From positions 1,612,001 through 1,676,000 of the forward strand of contig CAWAXW010000006.1 of assembly GCA_963786155.1 (NCBI GenBank): 64,000 nucleotides of DNA. Direction: 5' to 3'. The notes beneath the pieces are model-generated. The model saw nothing but the letters and a program-made list of their open reading frames with translations, had not been told where the DNA came from and did no database searches. Each line of letters opens with the position of its first letter. Position 1 is the stretch's first letter. The translations under genes and the position numbers were made by a program. Positions 47,306 through 57,478 of this stretch are shown piece after piece. The DNA is from CAWAXW01 sp963786155 (GTDB lineage Bacteria; Actinomycetota; CADDZG01; WHSQ01).

Positions 47306-48953
47306 CTAGATCGTTCCGAAGAGGCGGATCGTCTCCTCGAGGACCGTGTCGCCGATGCAGCGGTCGACCGCGTACGAGTCCTCGTAGTTCACGAACAGAA
47401 CCCGCCGGCGACGAAACCGAGGCCCTGCTGGCCGACCTCGTTCATCTCGAAGCTCTGCGGCATGTAGCCGAGCGCGTCGTTGGTCTGGGCGATCGGCATC
47501 GTCACGATCGCGCCGGACTTCTCCTTGATGGTGTTGGTGAGGTTGGAGAAGATCTCGCCCGGTGACGGCGGTGAGCGCGAACTCGTTCCCGATGCGGATC
47601 GCGTTCGCCGGCATCTCGACCGAGGCCGGCGACGCCGACTGGCACGGGGCCGTGTCGGGGCTCTTGCCGGTCGAACGCTCGACGGGCTGCGTGGAGGAAC
47701 TTGCGGTCGAAGAAGCCGGGCATGCCCAGTGCCGTCAGCGGAACGTTCGTCGCTGGGCTGGACCCAGGTCGTCTGCGCGTACGTCGACGTCGGTGTTCTC
47801 GAGACGGATGCCACTCGCCGACGTCGGGGATGAGGTCGGCGAGGCGTGACGCCGATGCCGCGGCCGCCGAGTTCGACATGTTGCCGAGCCCGGTCATGAA
47901 GTAGAGGCCGACGCCGCCGAAGCGCTCCTCGAGCGCGCTGCTCGAAGGCGCCGACCCAGTCGGCGTGGGCGACGCCGCCGTTCGTGCCCGAAGGTGGTCG
48001 GGTGACCGGCGTAGGCGCCGACGGTCGCGATCGTCTCGTGCCGGCGGCCGCCGGGGCCAGCCGTAGGCGCGCAGCCACGCAGCTGCTGCTCCTCGGCGCT
48101 GCGGTACGTGTCGCGGCGCTCGCCGTTGTACTGGCGGGCGAGCTCCTCGCCGACCTCGAGGACGGCAGGCTCCATGGCTGCCGACCGCCTCGCGGATGCG
48201 TCTGCTTGATCGAGTCGTCGACCTGCTCCATGTACCAGTCGGGCACGAAGCCCCAGCCGCCGAGGAAGTCGGGGCGCGGAGTGGGTGTGCGTGGCGAGCG
48301 ATGACGATGCCGTCGGCGGTCGAGGCCGAGCTCGGGCTCGGCGGCGAGCTGCGCAGTGATCTGCTTGATGCCGCAGTCGTCGCACTTGTTCTTGTAGTCC
48401 CAGAGGTAGCCCTCGGCGTCGAGGATCGTGAGGTGAAGGTCTTGCCGTTCGGTCCCTTGACCGCGAACGTGCGCAGACCCACAGTCCGAGCTCGCCGGAC
48501 TCGCAACCCTCGAGGGATCGGCGTTCCCACTCACGGGTGGGCCGAGGCCGAAGCCGCCCATGTAGATGCAGTCGGGGTTCTCCGGCCACGGCGATCCGGT
48601 CGACGCCAGATGGTCGCCCGGGTCGGGCCGAGGTGCTCGAGGTAGCCGGCGGTCTTGCAGGTGGCCGGGTCGGTCTCCCACACGCCGCCGTAGTCGTCGG
48701 GCCGGGGGGCGATGGACGTCTTCGAGGCGCCGGCTAGGACCTGCCCGCCCTGAAGCTGGAAGTCGGCAGCCGAGCTCTCGTCCATGACGATCGTTTCCTC
48801 GACGGGCTCCTGGATCCGCTTTTGCTTTGCGGGGGCTTTGACCGAGGCACCGGAGCTATCAGGAACTGGGGAAACGACCGATCCGGCCCACACGAGGCCG
48901 ATAGAGAGCGCTCCCACTAGGAAGCTACTGAGAAGCATCTTGAGTGCCTTCAT
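47306..48953 (-). CDS. Secreted neutral-ceramidase-like protein, copy B (heavily frameshifted)
   Basis: Tandem paralogue of copy A. ATG at 48953: MKALKMLLSSFLVGALSIG-LVWAG signal, then a linker (APAKQKRIQEPVEETIVMDE) and the ceramidase-like domain: GGQVLAGASKTSIAPRPDDY, PENPDCIYMGGFGLGP, LTILDAEGYLWDYKNKCDDC, the histidine-rich segment THTHSAPDFLGGWG-like (read across a shift), FVPDWYMEQVDDSIKQT, NGERRDTYRSAEEQ, TIATVGAYAGHPTTF, GLGNMSNSAAA, MPGFFDRKFLHAA and the end YEDSYAVDRCIGDTVLEETI. At least seven frame changes occur. Reconstructed length about 549 residues. The CxxC in KCDDCG may bind metal or form a disulfide. Substrate could be ceramide or another N-acyl lipid. Confidence 0.7.
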
Positions 48954-49151
48954 GCCAAAGCCCTTTCCGCCGCGCAAGAAGCCGGCTGATCCGCAAGATA
49001 GAGAGATCAAGTGAGCGGCCCGGCAAACCGAGCGGCGTGCTCTTCGGTTTCTCCGTTTCAGGGCGTACTCCTGCAAAGCAGGACACGGAGGGTGATTGGT
49101 CGAATCTACGCAACCAACCAGACCGACCAGACCGACCCAAGGAAGGCCAAA

Positions 49152-51505
49152 ATGTCTCGACGGATCGCTCCTCTGTCGCGCGCTCGCACTTGTAGCAACC
49201 CTGATCCCGGTGGGCGCCTCAGCCCAGACCGGGGACCCGACGGACCTTCCGGTCCTCTCGGCCGACGTGCCCCGTGGGGCGGGCACGATCGAGACGGGCC
49301 CGGCCGTGACCCCGACGGTAAAGACGATCGACGGCGCCATCTCCGATTGGACGGGCACGGGCAGCGGATACGCCGGCACCCTCCTTTATTCCCACGGGGA
49401 GCTCATCTACCAGGACCACCTGTTTGACGCCTACGGCGCCGACGATGGCCGCGATGCGCAGCGGACCGGGCTGACCGATCCCCTCGAAGAAGAGGCCCCG
49501 AGCACCTATCGGATCGATGCGCTCATGGCCCAGGCGGACGCCCCCGGCCAGCTTGGGATCGACACCCCGCCGCAGGTCTCCTACGACGACACCTACGGCG
49601 ACACCCTCGACCATCAGGACCACGCCGACCTCAACGAGCTCCGGCTCGCCAGCGACGGGCAAGACTTGTTCATCCTGGCCCGGACCACGACGCTGCGGCC
49701 CGAGGATCGGACCGCCCTGCTCCTTCTTGCCGACACCGGTGGCGATCCCGCGACGCGGGAGATCCCCTTCAACAGCGGGCTGAGCAGTGAGGTTGCAGAC
49801 GTCGCCGTCTTCCTGACTGGCACCGGGGGCCGGGTCGTCGACCTCGCCTCGGGACAGGAGATCGTGCTGGCCGAGGGAAGCGTGGCCCGCAACGACTCCG
49901 ACTTCGTGAACGCCCTCGAGGCGCGCATCCCAGGATCGCTGCTGGCCGGTGAGTCGCTATCGCTGACCGCCGCGACCGGCACAGCTGCCTCCGACGGCGC
50001 CGGCTTCGAAGACCTCGCTCTCGAGGAGGGGAACGGCGACAACCCCAACGTCGCCAACGTCGCCTTCCGTTTCGACGAGCCGGTGCGGACCTGGTTCGAC
50101 AAGCAGCAGGCGCTCGCCCTGCACGCGGCACCATCGACGCGTTCGTCGTCGACGTCGACCTCGCCGCGCTCGCCGCCGGCGTCACCGAGACGTGGACGCC
50201 GGGCCCCGGCTACCACGACCGCATCTTCACCTCGCTCGGAGCGGATCTCCCGCGAGCAGGGGCTCGACGGCATCCACCAGCACTACGGCGTGTACCTGCC
50301 CGAGGCGGATCGGACCGGCTCCCCGCTGCCGCTGCAGTGGTGGCTGCACTGGCGGGGCGGCAACGCCCACACCGCCGGCGCCGTGATCCCGGGATGTTCC
50401 AGGACCTCGGCGAGAACCGACAGCGATCGTCATCTCGCCGCCGCGGCCGGGGCACGTCGTCGTGGTACGTCGGCGCGGCCACGTCGACGTCGACGAGGTG
50501 TGGGCCGACGTGCTCGCCCGCTTCCCGATCGACGAGGACCGCGTGTACGTCACCGGCCACTCGATGGGCGGCTGGGGCTCGTACCTGCTGTCGGTGCTGT
50601 ACCCCGACCGCTTCGCCCGCCGATGCCGGTGGCCGGCCCGGTGACCCAGGGGGCGTGGACCGGCGTCGACGTCCCGGGCTGCGACGACCTGCCGTACGAG
50701 CGGACTACACGCCCTGCTACATCTCCGCCAACGGCAGCCGCCCCCGCGACCAGCACACGCGGCGGATGCTCGAGAACCTCCGCCACGTCCCGATCGCGAT
50801 CCTCCAGGGCGCCGCCGACGAGCTCGTCCCGGTCAGCGGCGTGACCCGCCAGGTCGAGGAGCTGGTCGCCTCGGCTACCGCCACCGCTTCTACTGTTCCC
50901 GACCTACGAGCACTACTCGCACCCGGTCGTCGACGAGTGGGGGGCGGGCGCCGACTACTTGCACCGGTTCGCCGGACCCGAACCCCGCGCGCGTGACCTA
51001 CCGGCGCGACATGCCGTTCGAGCGCGCCGTCGAGGAGGTGCGAGTCGAGCGGCTCGGCCTGCAGTTCACCTTCGACCACGCCTACTGGATGAGCGAGCTC
51101 ACCCCGGCGAACGGAGCTCGAACGTTCTCGCGACTTTCGACGGACGTTCCCTCGCGCTACCTGAAGAGCCCTACATCGTCGCCCCCGACACCGACGCCCC
51201 GACCGAGGTTGGAACGGCGGGCCCGTTCGTGACCGCCTGGCCTGCAATGGCTCGACAACCCCATTTCGACCGCGCCTGCGGGGACCAACGGACTGGACAT
51301 CGACCTGACCGGCGCGAGCGCGGTACGGCTCGACGTCGTCGAGATGGGGATCGAGCCCCCGACTCAACCCATCGATGGGAACGTGTCGACCACGCACCCA
51401 CTCGAGCTCAGGCTCGACATGGGCGATGGGGTTACCTACACGATGAACTTCGAGCCCGGGTCACACGGCTTCACGGTTCTGCCGGGCACGCCTACCTCAA
51501 ACTGA
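49152..51505 (+). CDS. Large secreted alpha/beta hydrolase with N-terminal beta-rich domain (heavily frameshifted)
   Basis: Exported protein of about 785 residues reconstructed. ATG at 49152 after GGAAGG; the signal peptide (LALVATLIPVGASAQTGDP) requires a shift near 49190. Residues about 25-310 are one long open stretch with a beta-rich, acidic domain (TIDGAISDWTGTGSGYAGTL; DGQDLFILARTTTLRPEDRT). From 50120 on, several frame changes connect FTSLERISREQGLDGIHQHY, QWWLHWRGGN, the nucleophile motif VYVTGHSMGGWGSYLLS, the acid-loop AILQGAADELVPVSG and the histidine segment YEHYSHPVVDEWGAGADYL: a complete Ser-Asp-His triad. The end is FEPGSHGFTVLPGTPTSN. The fold suggests an esterase/peptidase (prolyl-oligopeptidase or PHB-depolymerase-like). 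Substrate unknown. Confidence 0.7.
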
Positions 51506-51582
51506 CGCCGAGGGCGTCGATGTAGACGCCATTGCCCGGGCGAACGGGCTAGTACGCCGCCGGGGCCTAAGCTGGGTGCCGG

Positions 51583-53006
51583 ATGACCACCCCTCGCACG
51601 ATCGCCGAGCTGAGGGTGGCCGGGTATCCCGACCGCTCGATCAAAGAGGAGATGAGGCACAACCTCATCGAGCGACTGCAAGGCGGTCGTGCGCTGTTCC
51701 CTCGGATCATCGGCTACGAGGACTCGGTCATCCCTTCCTTCGAGCACGCGTTGCTCGCCGGGCACGACGTCATCCTCCTGGGCGAGCGAGGTCAAGCGAA
51801 GTCGCGGCTCGATCCGCAGTCTCGTCGGTCTGCTCGACGGGACGATCCCGATCGTCGAAGGCTGTGAGATCAACGACCATCCCTATCGACCGATTTGCGC
51901 TCGTTGCCGCGAGCTCGTCGCGCAAGAGGGCGACCACACGCCGATCGCTTGGATAGGGCGTGACTTGCGTTACGCCGAGAAGCTCGCGACCCCCGATACT
52001 GCCGTTGCCGACCTCATAGGAGACGTCGATCCGATCCGGGTAGCGGAGGGCCGCTATCTCGGCGACGAGCTGACCATCCACTTCGGGCTCGTGCCGCGCA
52101 CGAACCGAGGGATCGTCGCGATCAACGAGCTACCCGATCTGCCCGAGCGGATCCAGGTCGCGTTGCTCAACATCCTCGAGGAGCGCGACGTGCAGGTCCG
52201 CGGCTACAAGATCAGGCTCCCTCTCGATCTCATGCTCATCGCGAGTGCGAACCCGGAGGACTACACCCACCGCGGCCGGATCATCACGCCGCTCAAGGAC
52301 CGCTTCGGCTCGCAGATCCGTACGCACTACCCGCAGACCATCGAGGACGAGATCGAGATCATGGAGCAGGAGGCGACTCCGGCCCCGGCCGATACGGTCC
52401 CGGTTCGCACTCCCGATTTCATCGCCGAGGTAATCGCGGAACTCACCGCACAGCTCCGCGTGAGCCCGCACGTGAACCAGCGCAGCGGCGTGTCCGTGCG
52501 GTTCTCGATCGGCGCGCTCGAGGCCGCCGGCGCCAGCGCGCTACGACGAGCTCTGACCAACGGCGAGGACGAGGCGATCCCGCGCATAGTGGACCTGTGG
52601 GCAATCCTGCCGGCGAGCATCGGGCGCATCGAATTCGACACGCTCGAGGAGGGCCGCGAGCCGGACATCATCGGGCGCGCATTGAAGGACGCGTTGCTGG
52701 AAGTCTGGCGCCGCAGGATCGGCGGGCTCGACCTGCGCCCGCTCACCGCCGCGTTCGAGGGCGGGCTCGAGATCAAGACCTCCGATGCGATGCGGCCCGG
52801 GGAGTTGCTGGCCCAAGTCGATCTTCAAGCGCTTCGGGATCGAGCGCGCCGCGGCCCGCTTGGGGATCTCGGAGGAGAGCCCCGCCGCGATCGCGTCCAC
52901 ACTCGAGTTCGTGCTCGAGGGGTTGCACCTCACCCGCCGCGTCAACAAGGACACCGCCGGAGGCGACACTCGCTGGCGCTTCTATGGAGAGCCGGCAGTC
53001 CCTTGA
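51583..53006 (+). CDS. MoxR/magnesium-chelatase-type AAA+ ATPase (frameshifted)
   Basis: Cytoplasmic AAA+ ATPase. The N-terminus EEMRHNLIERLQGG and GYEDSVIPSFEHALLAGHDV is followed by Walker A GERGQAKS (GxxGxxKS), where the frame breaks (51795-51810). The main segment has a CxxC near PICARCRELV, Walker B region RGIVAINELPDLPERIQ, a sensor LMLIASANPEDYTHRGRI and PLKDRFGSQIRTHYP. Another frame change near 52815-52825 leads to RFGIERAAARLGISEESPA and the end GDTRWRFYGEPAVP. About 474 residues. It is coupled to the next gene (TTGA overlap), which encodes a VWA protein, the standard MoxR/ChlI-VWA pairing thought to remodel or load metal into partner proteins. Confidence 0.87.
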
Positions 53007-54920
53007 AGTCGCGCTACTCGCGCTGGGACGACACGCAGAACCCGCTCGGGCCCGACCTCGACATCGGACGCTTGCTCGACGAGATGTCCGAAGACCTCCT
53101 CTCCGGGTTCGGAGCCGACTGGTCGCTGCGGAACCTGCGCAGGATCGGGATGGGCGACATGGAAGGGCTCGACGCGCTCGCGCGCCGGCTGAGACTGGCA
53201 CGGGAGAGGGCCGCGGAGAGGCTCAATCTGTCCGGCCCCCTCGCGGAGGTGCGCGAGAAGCTCGACCAGATCCTCAACCTCGAGCGCGACGAGCTTTCCA
53301 AACGAGAGGGCGAGGACGCCCGGATCCGCGAGGTGATGCTCGACGCCATGCCGGGACACCCCGCCGGGGCCCTGCCGCGAGCTCCAGAACTATGACTTCC
53401 AATCGGCCGAGGCCAAACGTCGCTTCGACAAGCTGCTCGAAGAGCTGCGCCGCGACGTGCTCAACAGCGTGTTCGGCAACATCGCCGGCGCGATGCGCAA
53501 CCTCACCGACGAGGACATCGCGCGAATGAAGGACATGCTCGCCGAGCTCAACTCGATGCTCGCCGCCCCGCGGCGGGCGAACCGTACGACTTCGATGGCT
53601 TCATGGAGCGCTACGGCGACTTCTTCCCGGAGAACCCTCGCAACCTCGACGAGCTGCTCGAGGTCATGGCGCGCCGCATGGCTGCGATGAGCCGGCTGCT
53701 CGCGAGCATGACCCCCGAGCAACGGCGTGAGCTCGCCGAGCTCGCTTCGTCCGTGCTCGGCGACATGGACCTGGCTTTCCAGGTGGACCAATTGCAACAG
53801 AACCTGCGCGGGTTGATGCCGGAGATGCCGTGGGACGAAGTCACGCCCGGTTGGGGCGACGACCCGATGCCAATGTCCGCTGCGGTCGACGCGATCGAGC
53901 GCATCAGCGAGTACGACGAGCTCGAGAACGCCCTCCAGGGCGACTATCCCGGAGCAACGCTCGACGACATCGATGAGGAGAAGCTCAAGCGCGCGCTCGA
54001 TGAGGACGCCGTCACAGACCTCCACAGGCTCAAGGAGATCGAGAAGGCGCTCGAGCGGGCGGGCGCACTGCGAAAGGTGGACGGCCGCCTCCAGCTAACG
54101 GCCCGGGGGGCACGTCTGCTCGGGGAACGCTCGCTCACCCGTCTACTGGCCCGCGTTAGACGAGAGCCAAGCCATCGCGCCCGCGGTGGAGACGCCGAGC
54201 CGACCGGCCAGACGCGCGCCTGGGCGTGGGGAGACACCGAGACGATCTCGGTAGAGCGATCCGTTCTGAATGCGGTCAAACGCAACGGTGTCGGACGTGC
54301 ACCCAAACTGAGCCCCGAGGACTTCGAGGTGATCGAGACGGAGTCGCGCCCGCGTAGCGACCGTCCTTCTATTGGACCTCTCGTTCTCGATGCCTTTCCG
54401 CGGCCATTGGGTGCCCGCCAAGCGCATGGCCTTGGCGCTGCACGCGCTGATCGAGGGCAAGTACCCGCAGGACAGCCTCTACCTCGTCGGCTTCTCCGAC
54501 TACGCGCGCGAGATGAAGCCTGCCGAGCTAGCTTCGGTCGGCTGGGAGCGAGTGCACGGAACGAATATGGAGCACACGTTCATCCTCGCGAGGCGCTTGC
54601 TGGGCGACGACCCCCGCGGCGTCAAGCAGGTAATCATGGTCACCGACGGCGAGCCGACCGCCCACCTCGACGAAGGCTACACGATCTTCAACTGGCCGCC
54701 GATCCGAACCACGATCGAAAAGACCCTGCGCGAGGCGATCCGGCTGTCTCGTTCGGGGATCGCGATCAACGTCTTCATGCTCGAGCGCTCGGATGGCCTC
54801 ATGCTGTTCATGGAGCGCTTAGCCAAGCTCACCGGAGGTACGACGACGATGGCCGAGTCGGCCCACATAGGCAACACGATCATCAACGACTACCTGGGCT
54901 GGGACGCAACCTTTCCCTGA
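53003..54920 (+). CDS. VWA-domain protein partner of the MoxR-type ATPase (frameshifted)
   Basis: About 639 residues. The TTG start overlaps the ATPase stop (TTGA). The N-terminal two thirds are helical and charged (LDIGRLLDEMSEDLLSGFG; LARRLRLARERAAERLNLSG; EDARIREVMLDAMPG), broken by frame changes near 53370 and 53575. The third segment (from about 53600) runs through GDFFPENPRNLDELLEVMAR and MTPEQRRELAELASSVLGDM. After one more shift near 54355 the C-terminal von Willebrand A domain has the MIDAS DLSFS motif (LLLDLSFSMPFRGHWVPAKR), VGFSDYAREMKP, and IMVTDGEPTAHLDE. The pair resembles CobN/ChlD-like or MoxR-VWA systems; no client protein is evident. Confidence 0.84.
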
Positions 54921-54949
54921 AAAACGACGGCAAACGTCGCTATTCAGGA
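54914..54949 (-). terminator. Terminator after the enolase-superfamily gene
   Basis: On the minus strand CGACG-TTTGC-CGTCG is followed by TTTTT and flanked by CCTGAA/TTCAGG, which extend the stem. It lies 8 bp after the stop at 54957 and overlaps the stop codon of the convergent VWA gene. Confidence 0.75.
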
Positions 54950-54956
54950 AAAGAGT

Positions 54957-56201
54957 TCATGTTTTCTGGCGCTTCGCCTTGTCGATCTCGCGGGAGGCCT
55001 TTACTCCTCTATCCCTCAGGGCGAAGAAGACCAGGCGCTTGCGGTCCATCGTGAAGAAGCGCTTACCCCACTTCTTGAGCGCTCGGGGTGAGATGGTTAT
55101 CCCCAGGCCGGGACCGGTGGGGACCTCTAGCGTGCCCTTCTCGTGCACGAAAGGAGTTTCGAGCATCGCGTCGCGCGCCTCGGGTACCCACCCGGGTGGG
55201 TCTAGCGGGTATTCCAGCTCCTTCTCTTCGCCGAAGCCGGACGCCGCCATCAGCTGGAGGTTCACCGCGAAGCCGACCCCGTTCGTCCATGTGTGAGGGG
55301 TGTAGCCAAGGTTCAGGTCCTTGGCGAGCCTGATCAGGTCGAAGGTCTGGGCGATGCCTCCGGTGAAGATCGCGTCCGGCTGGAAGATGGAGTAGCACCG
55401 ACGCTTCATCATCATGGCGAGCTCGGGAAAGCCCTGCGTGTGTAGCTCGCCTCCGGCGATCGGCACCTTCGAGTAGGCGGTCAGCTCGGTGAGATCGTCG
55501 TACGCGTCCATCGGCAGCGGCTCCTCGATCCACGCGATGCCTGCCTCGGCGCAGACATCGGCGAACCGTTTCGCCCGAGCGAGATCCCATAGTGGAGCGT
55601 CGGCGATCGCCGCGACGCGCCACGCTTGGTTCGCGTCGACCCCGATCTCCATGCGATCCCCGACCGCGGCGGCCGTCTCCCGCACCTGCGCGATATCGGC
55701 CGCCTCGTCCTCGTGGACACGGATCTTGATCGTGCGGAACCCTTCATCGAAGCGCTGCTCCGCCTCGGCGATCCGATCGCGCGCCTTCTTGACCTCGCCG
55801 GTAGACGCGTACAGCCGGACCGAGCGCGGCGCGCTTCCGGACAGCAGGGCGTGCACAGGACGGCCGAGGATCTTCCCGTGGATGTCCCAGAACGCAGGCT
55901 CGATCCACCAGTTGCGCCAGCCGAGGTACGACATCTCTCTAAGTCGTTGCTGGACCATCGCGATGTCGGTCGCGTCCTCGCCGATCAGGTAGGGACCGAG
56001 GAGATCGCCGAGCCCGGCCCTCTCCTTGCCGATCGCCGGGCCCGCGCTCCATCCCTCGACCCCATCGGCCGTTACGACGCGGACGATCGTGCAGCGGTTC
56101 TCGTTCTGGGGGAAGCCGGGGATCCACGATGGCCGAAAGGTCGCGGGCAGAGGCGATGAGTAGTGGAAGAGCTCAACCCGCGCGATCGCCGTCCCGCTCA
56201 T
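54957..56201 (-). CDS. Enolase-superfamily (mandelate racemase/muconate lactonizing-type) enzyme
   Basis: Intact 414-residue cytoplasmic enzyme from the ATG at 56201, which overlaps the HTTM gene stop (ATGA). Order of motifs: capping domain ARVELFHYSSPLPATFRPSW, then the barrel with FRTIKIRVHEDEA (lysine/arginine strand), IGVDANQAWRV (metal Asp), IAWIEEPLPMD (metal Glu), KVPIAGGELHTQG (metal Glu), QPDAIFTGGI and YTPHTWTNG (His of the mandelate-racemase-type His-Asp dyad). It therefore probably abstracts a proton alpha to a carboxylate (racemase or acid-sugar dehydratase). It is the last gene of the exporter-HTTM operon, which is an unusual place for such an enzyme. Substrate unknown. Confidence 0.88.
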   Translation of the reverse strand: MSGTAIARVELFHYSSPLPATFRPSWIPGFPQNENRCTIVRVVTADGVEGWSAGPAIGKERAGLGDLLGPYLIGEDATDIAMVQQRLREMSYLGWRNWWIEPAFWDIHGKILGRPVHALLSGSAPRSVRLYASTGEVKKARDRIAEAEQRFDEGFRTIKIRVHEDEAADIAQVRETAAAVGDRMEIGVDANQAWRVAAIADAPLWDLARAKRFADVCAEAGIAWIEEPLPMDAYDDLTELTAYSKVPIAGGELHTQGFPELAMMMKRRCYSIFQPDAIFTGGIAQTFDLIRLAKDLNLGYTPHTWTNGVGFAVNLQLMAASGFGEEKELEYPLDPPGWVPEARDAMLETPFVHEKGTLEVPTGPGLGITISPRALKKWGKRFFTMDRKRLVFFALRDRGVKASREIDKAKRQKT

Positions 56202-57052
56202 GCCTTCATCGTAGCCTCGACCGGTTCGCGGGCGCGCTTCCTCCTCGTTCGGAGGAACTTCTGCGGTTGAAGACGCTCGAGCTCCACGAAACTCAACAAG
56301 CACATGACGTGCGGCAGGAAGATGATTCCTATCGTTGCGTACGTGACGGCATGGAAGACGACCGCGACGATCAGGTAGATGCGCCCGGGCCGTCCCCGTA
56401 CCAGCAAGAGCGGAGAAGCCAACTCGAAGGCGACGATGAACCATTGCGTGGCCTGCAGAAGCCAGGGCAGATCCTCGAGGGGTTCGGCCAGGGTGGAGCC
56501 GCGCCTCACCACCGCCCTCATCAGCGTCGCGCCGTTCAACCATTCGATCCCGCCGAAGCGCAGCTTCGCGAACGCGGCGAGGAAGTAAGTGAGGACAACG
56601 GCGACCTGGATGCATCGGACCGCCCAGCCCGCCGCTTCGTCGGGAGTGCGGTCGCCCCAGCGCGCCTTGCCGACCGTCGGAAGGACGGCGAGCGCTATCA
56701 GGAACGCCACACGGTCGTGATCGACTTTGCCGTAGCTCATCGCGATGAACATCCATTGCGTGTAGAGAAGTGCGATGGCGATGCCCATTGCCCGGGGAGC
56801 CTTCCCGGTCAGCCCGATGGCACAGCACACCAACAGGGCCACCTGCACGACATCGACGAGCAGGGATGTCGGAGTGGGCAGCGGCAGCACGCGACCAAGG
56901 AACAAGGGGTCGTAGAGATCTCCTGGGACGTCACCGTGCCTCCCAACCCACGCGGTCGTCAGCAGGACGTCGACGAAGATGAATGCGTACAGGATCGTCC
57001 GGAGCGCGGCTACCCGACCAAGAGCAACTGGCGCGAACCACCATTTGCTCAT
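56198..57052 (-). CDS. HTTM (vitamin K-dependent carboxylase-like) membrane protein
   Basis: Polytopic membrane protein of 284 residues from ATG 57052 (ATGA overlap with the upstream stop; a start at 57064 would add 4 residues). It has at least six hydrophobic helices, among them RTILYAFIFVDVLLTTAWVG, LVDVVQVALLVCCAIGLTG, RCIQVAVVLTYFLAAFAKL and IYLIVAVVFHAVTYATIGII. The AFAKLRFGGIEWLNG and VFHAVTYATIGI segments match the HTTM domain shared with gamma-glutamyl carboxylase and many bacterial proteins, most of unknown activity. The usual C-terminal lumenal domain of carboxylases is absent, so carboxylation is unlikely to be provided by this protein alone. Confidence 0.8.
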   Translation of the reverse strand: MSKWWFAPVALGRVAALRTILYAFIFVDVLLTTAWVGRHGDVPGDLYDPLFLGRVLPLPTPTSLLVDVVQVALLVCCAIGLTGKAPRAMGIAIALLYTQWMFIAMSYGKVDHDRVAFLIALAVLPTVGKARWGDRTPDEAAGWAVRCIQVAVVLTYFLAAFAKLRFGGIEWLNGATLMRAVVRRGSTLAEPLEDLPWLLQATQWFIVAFELASPLLLVRGRPGRIYLIVAVVFHAVTYATIGIIFLPHVMCLLSFVELERLQPQKFLRTRRKRAREPVEATMKA

Positions 57053-57478
57053 GGAGCTCTCCACGAGCTCAACTCGATGCTCGAGGATGTCGTGGGCTTA
57101 CCGCCGCGCAGGCGGGTCAGCTCCTGCAGCAGCCGCACCTCCACGATCTCGGGAGCGTCGGGAACGTGCCGCTCGTAGGCGGTGACCAGGTTGCGGAGCA
57201 ACACCGGGTTGGCCTGGAAGCGATCTATCTGACCTTCCACCTCGGCGCGCCGCATACCCACGTCCGTCCAACCGATGTCGATGACCTCACCTTCGGCCGT
57301 AACGCCTTGCAGATAGGCCGCTCGGACGAGCCCGTCGAGCTTGTTGGTGGTCGAGTACATGCGGAAGGGCCCGAAGGGGAAGTGGTCGTCGTCCCCTATG
57401 ACGGTGCCGGCCATCAACGCCACCAGAACGCTCGCCGTCAGCACACCGCGGATCCTCTTTCCACTAGTGGTGAGCATC
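57049..57478 (-). CDS. Small membrane-anchored extracytoplasmic protein (HTTM partner)
   Basis: 142-residue protein, ATG at 57478 overlapping the ABC-exporter stop (TGATG). One N-terminal helix (GVLTASVLVALMAGTVIG) anchors or exports it. The rest is soluble: DDDHFPFGPFRMYSTTNKLD, then EVIDIGWTDVGMRRAEVEGQ and a helical end VTAYERHVPDAPEIVEVRLL. A PFGPFRMYS-type motif after a signal anchor is often seen in small genes next to HTTM genes. It is likely a partner or substrate of the HTTM protein. No enzymatic motif was seen. Confidence 0.75.

Noticed and set aside
47389..48681. A 430-residue open frame opposite the frameshifted ceramidase-like gene fragments
   Set aside because: Its sequence alternates between genuine ceramidase-like stretches and arginine/proline-rich nonsense. 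It is a mixture of frames of copy B, not a separate gene.
48954..49110. Cyclic di-GMP or similar riboswitch in the duplicated ceramidase leaders
   Set aside because: The key GEMM elements (GGGCAAACC-type loop, CGAAAG tetraloop, GGACGCAAAGCC) are absent, and I could not fit c-di-AMP, ZTP or fluoride consensus either. Only the duplication itself is reported.
49110..49140. Short ACCAACCAGACCGACC-like direct repeats before the large hydrolase gene
   Set aside because: Only about three imperfect copies without spacer regularity; not a CRISPR array or a clear regulatory repeat.
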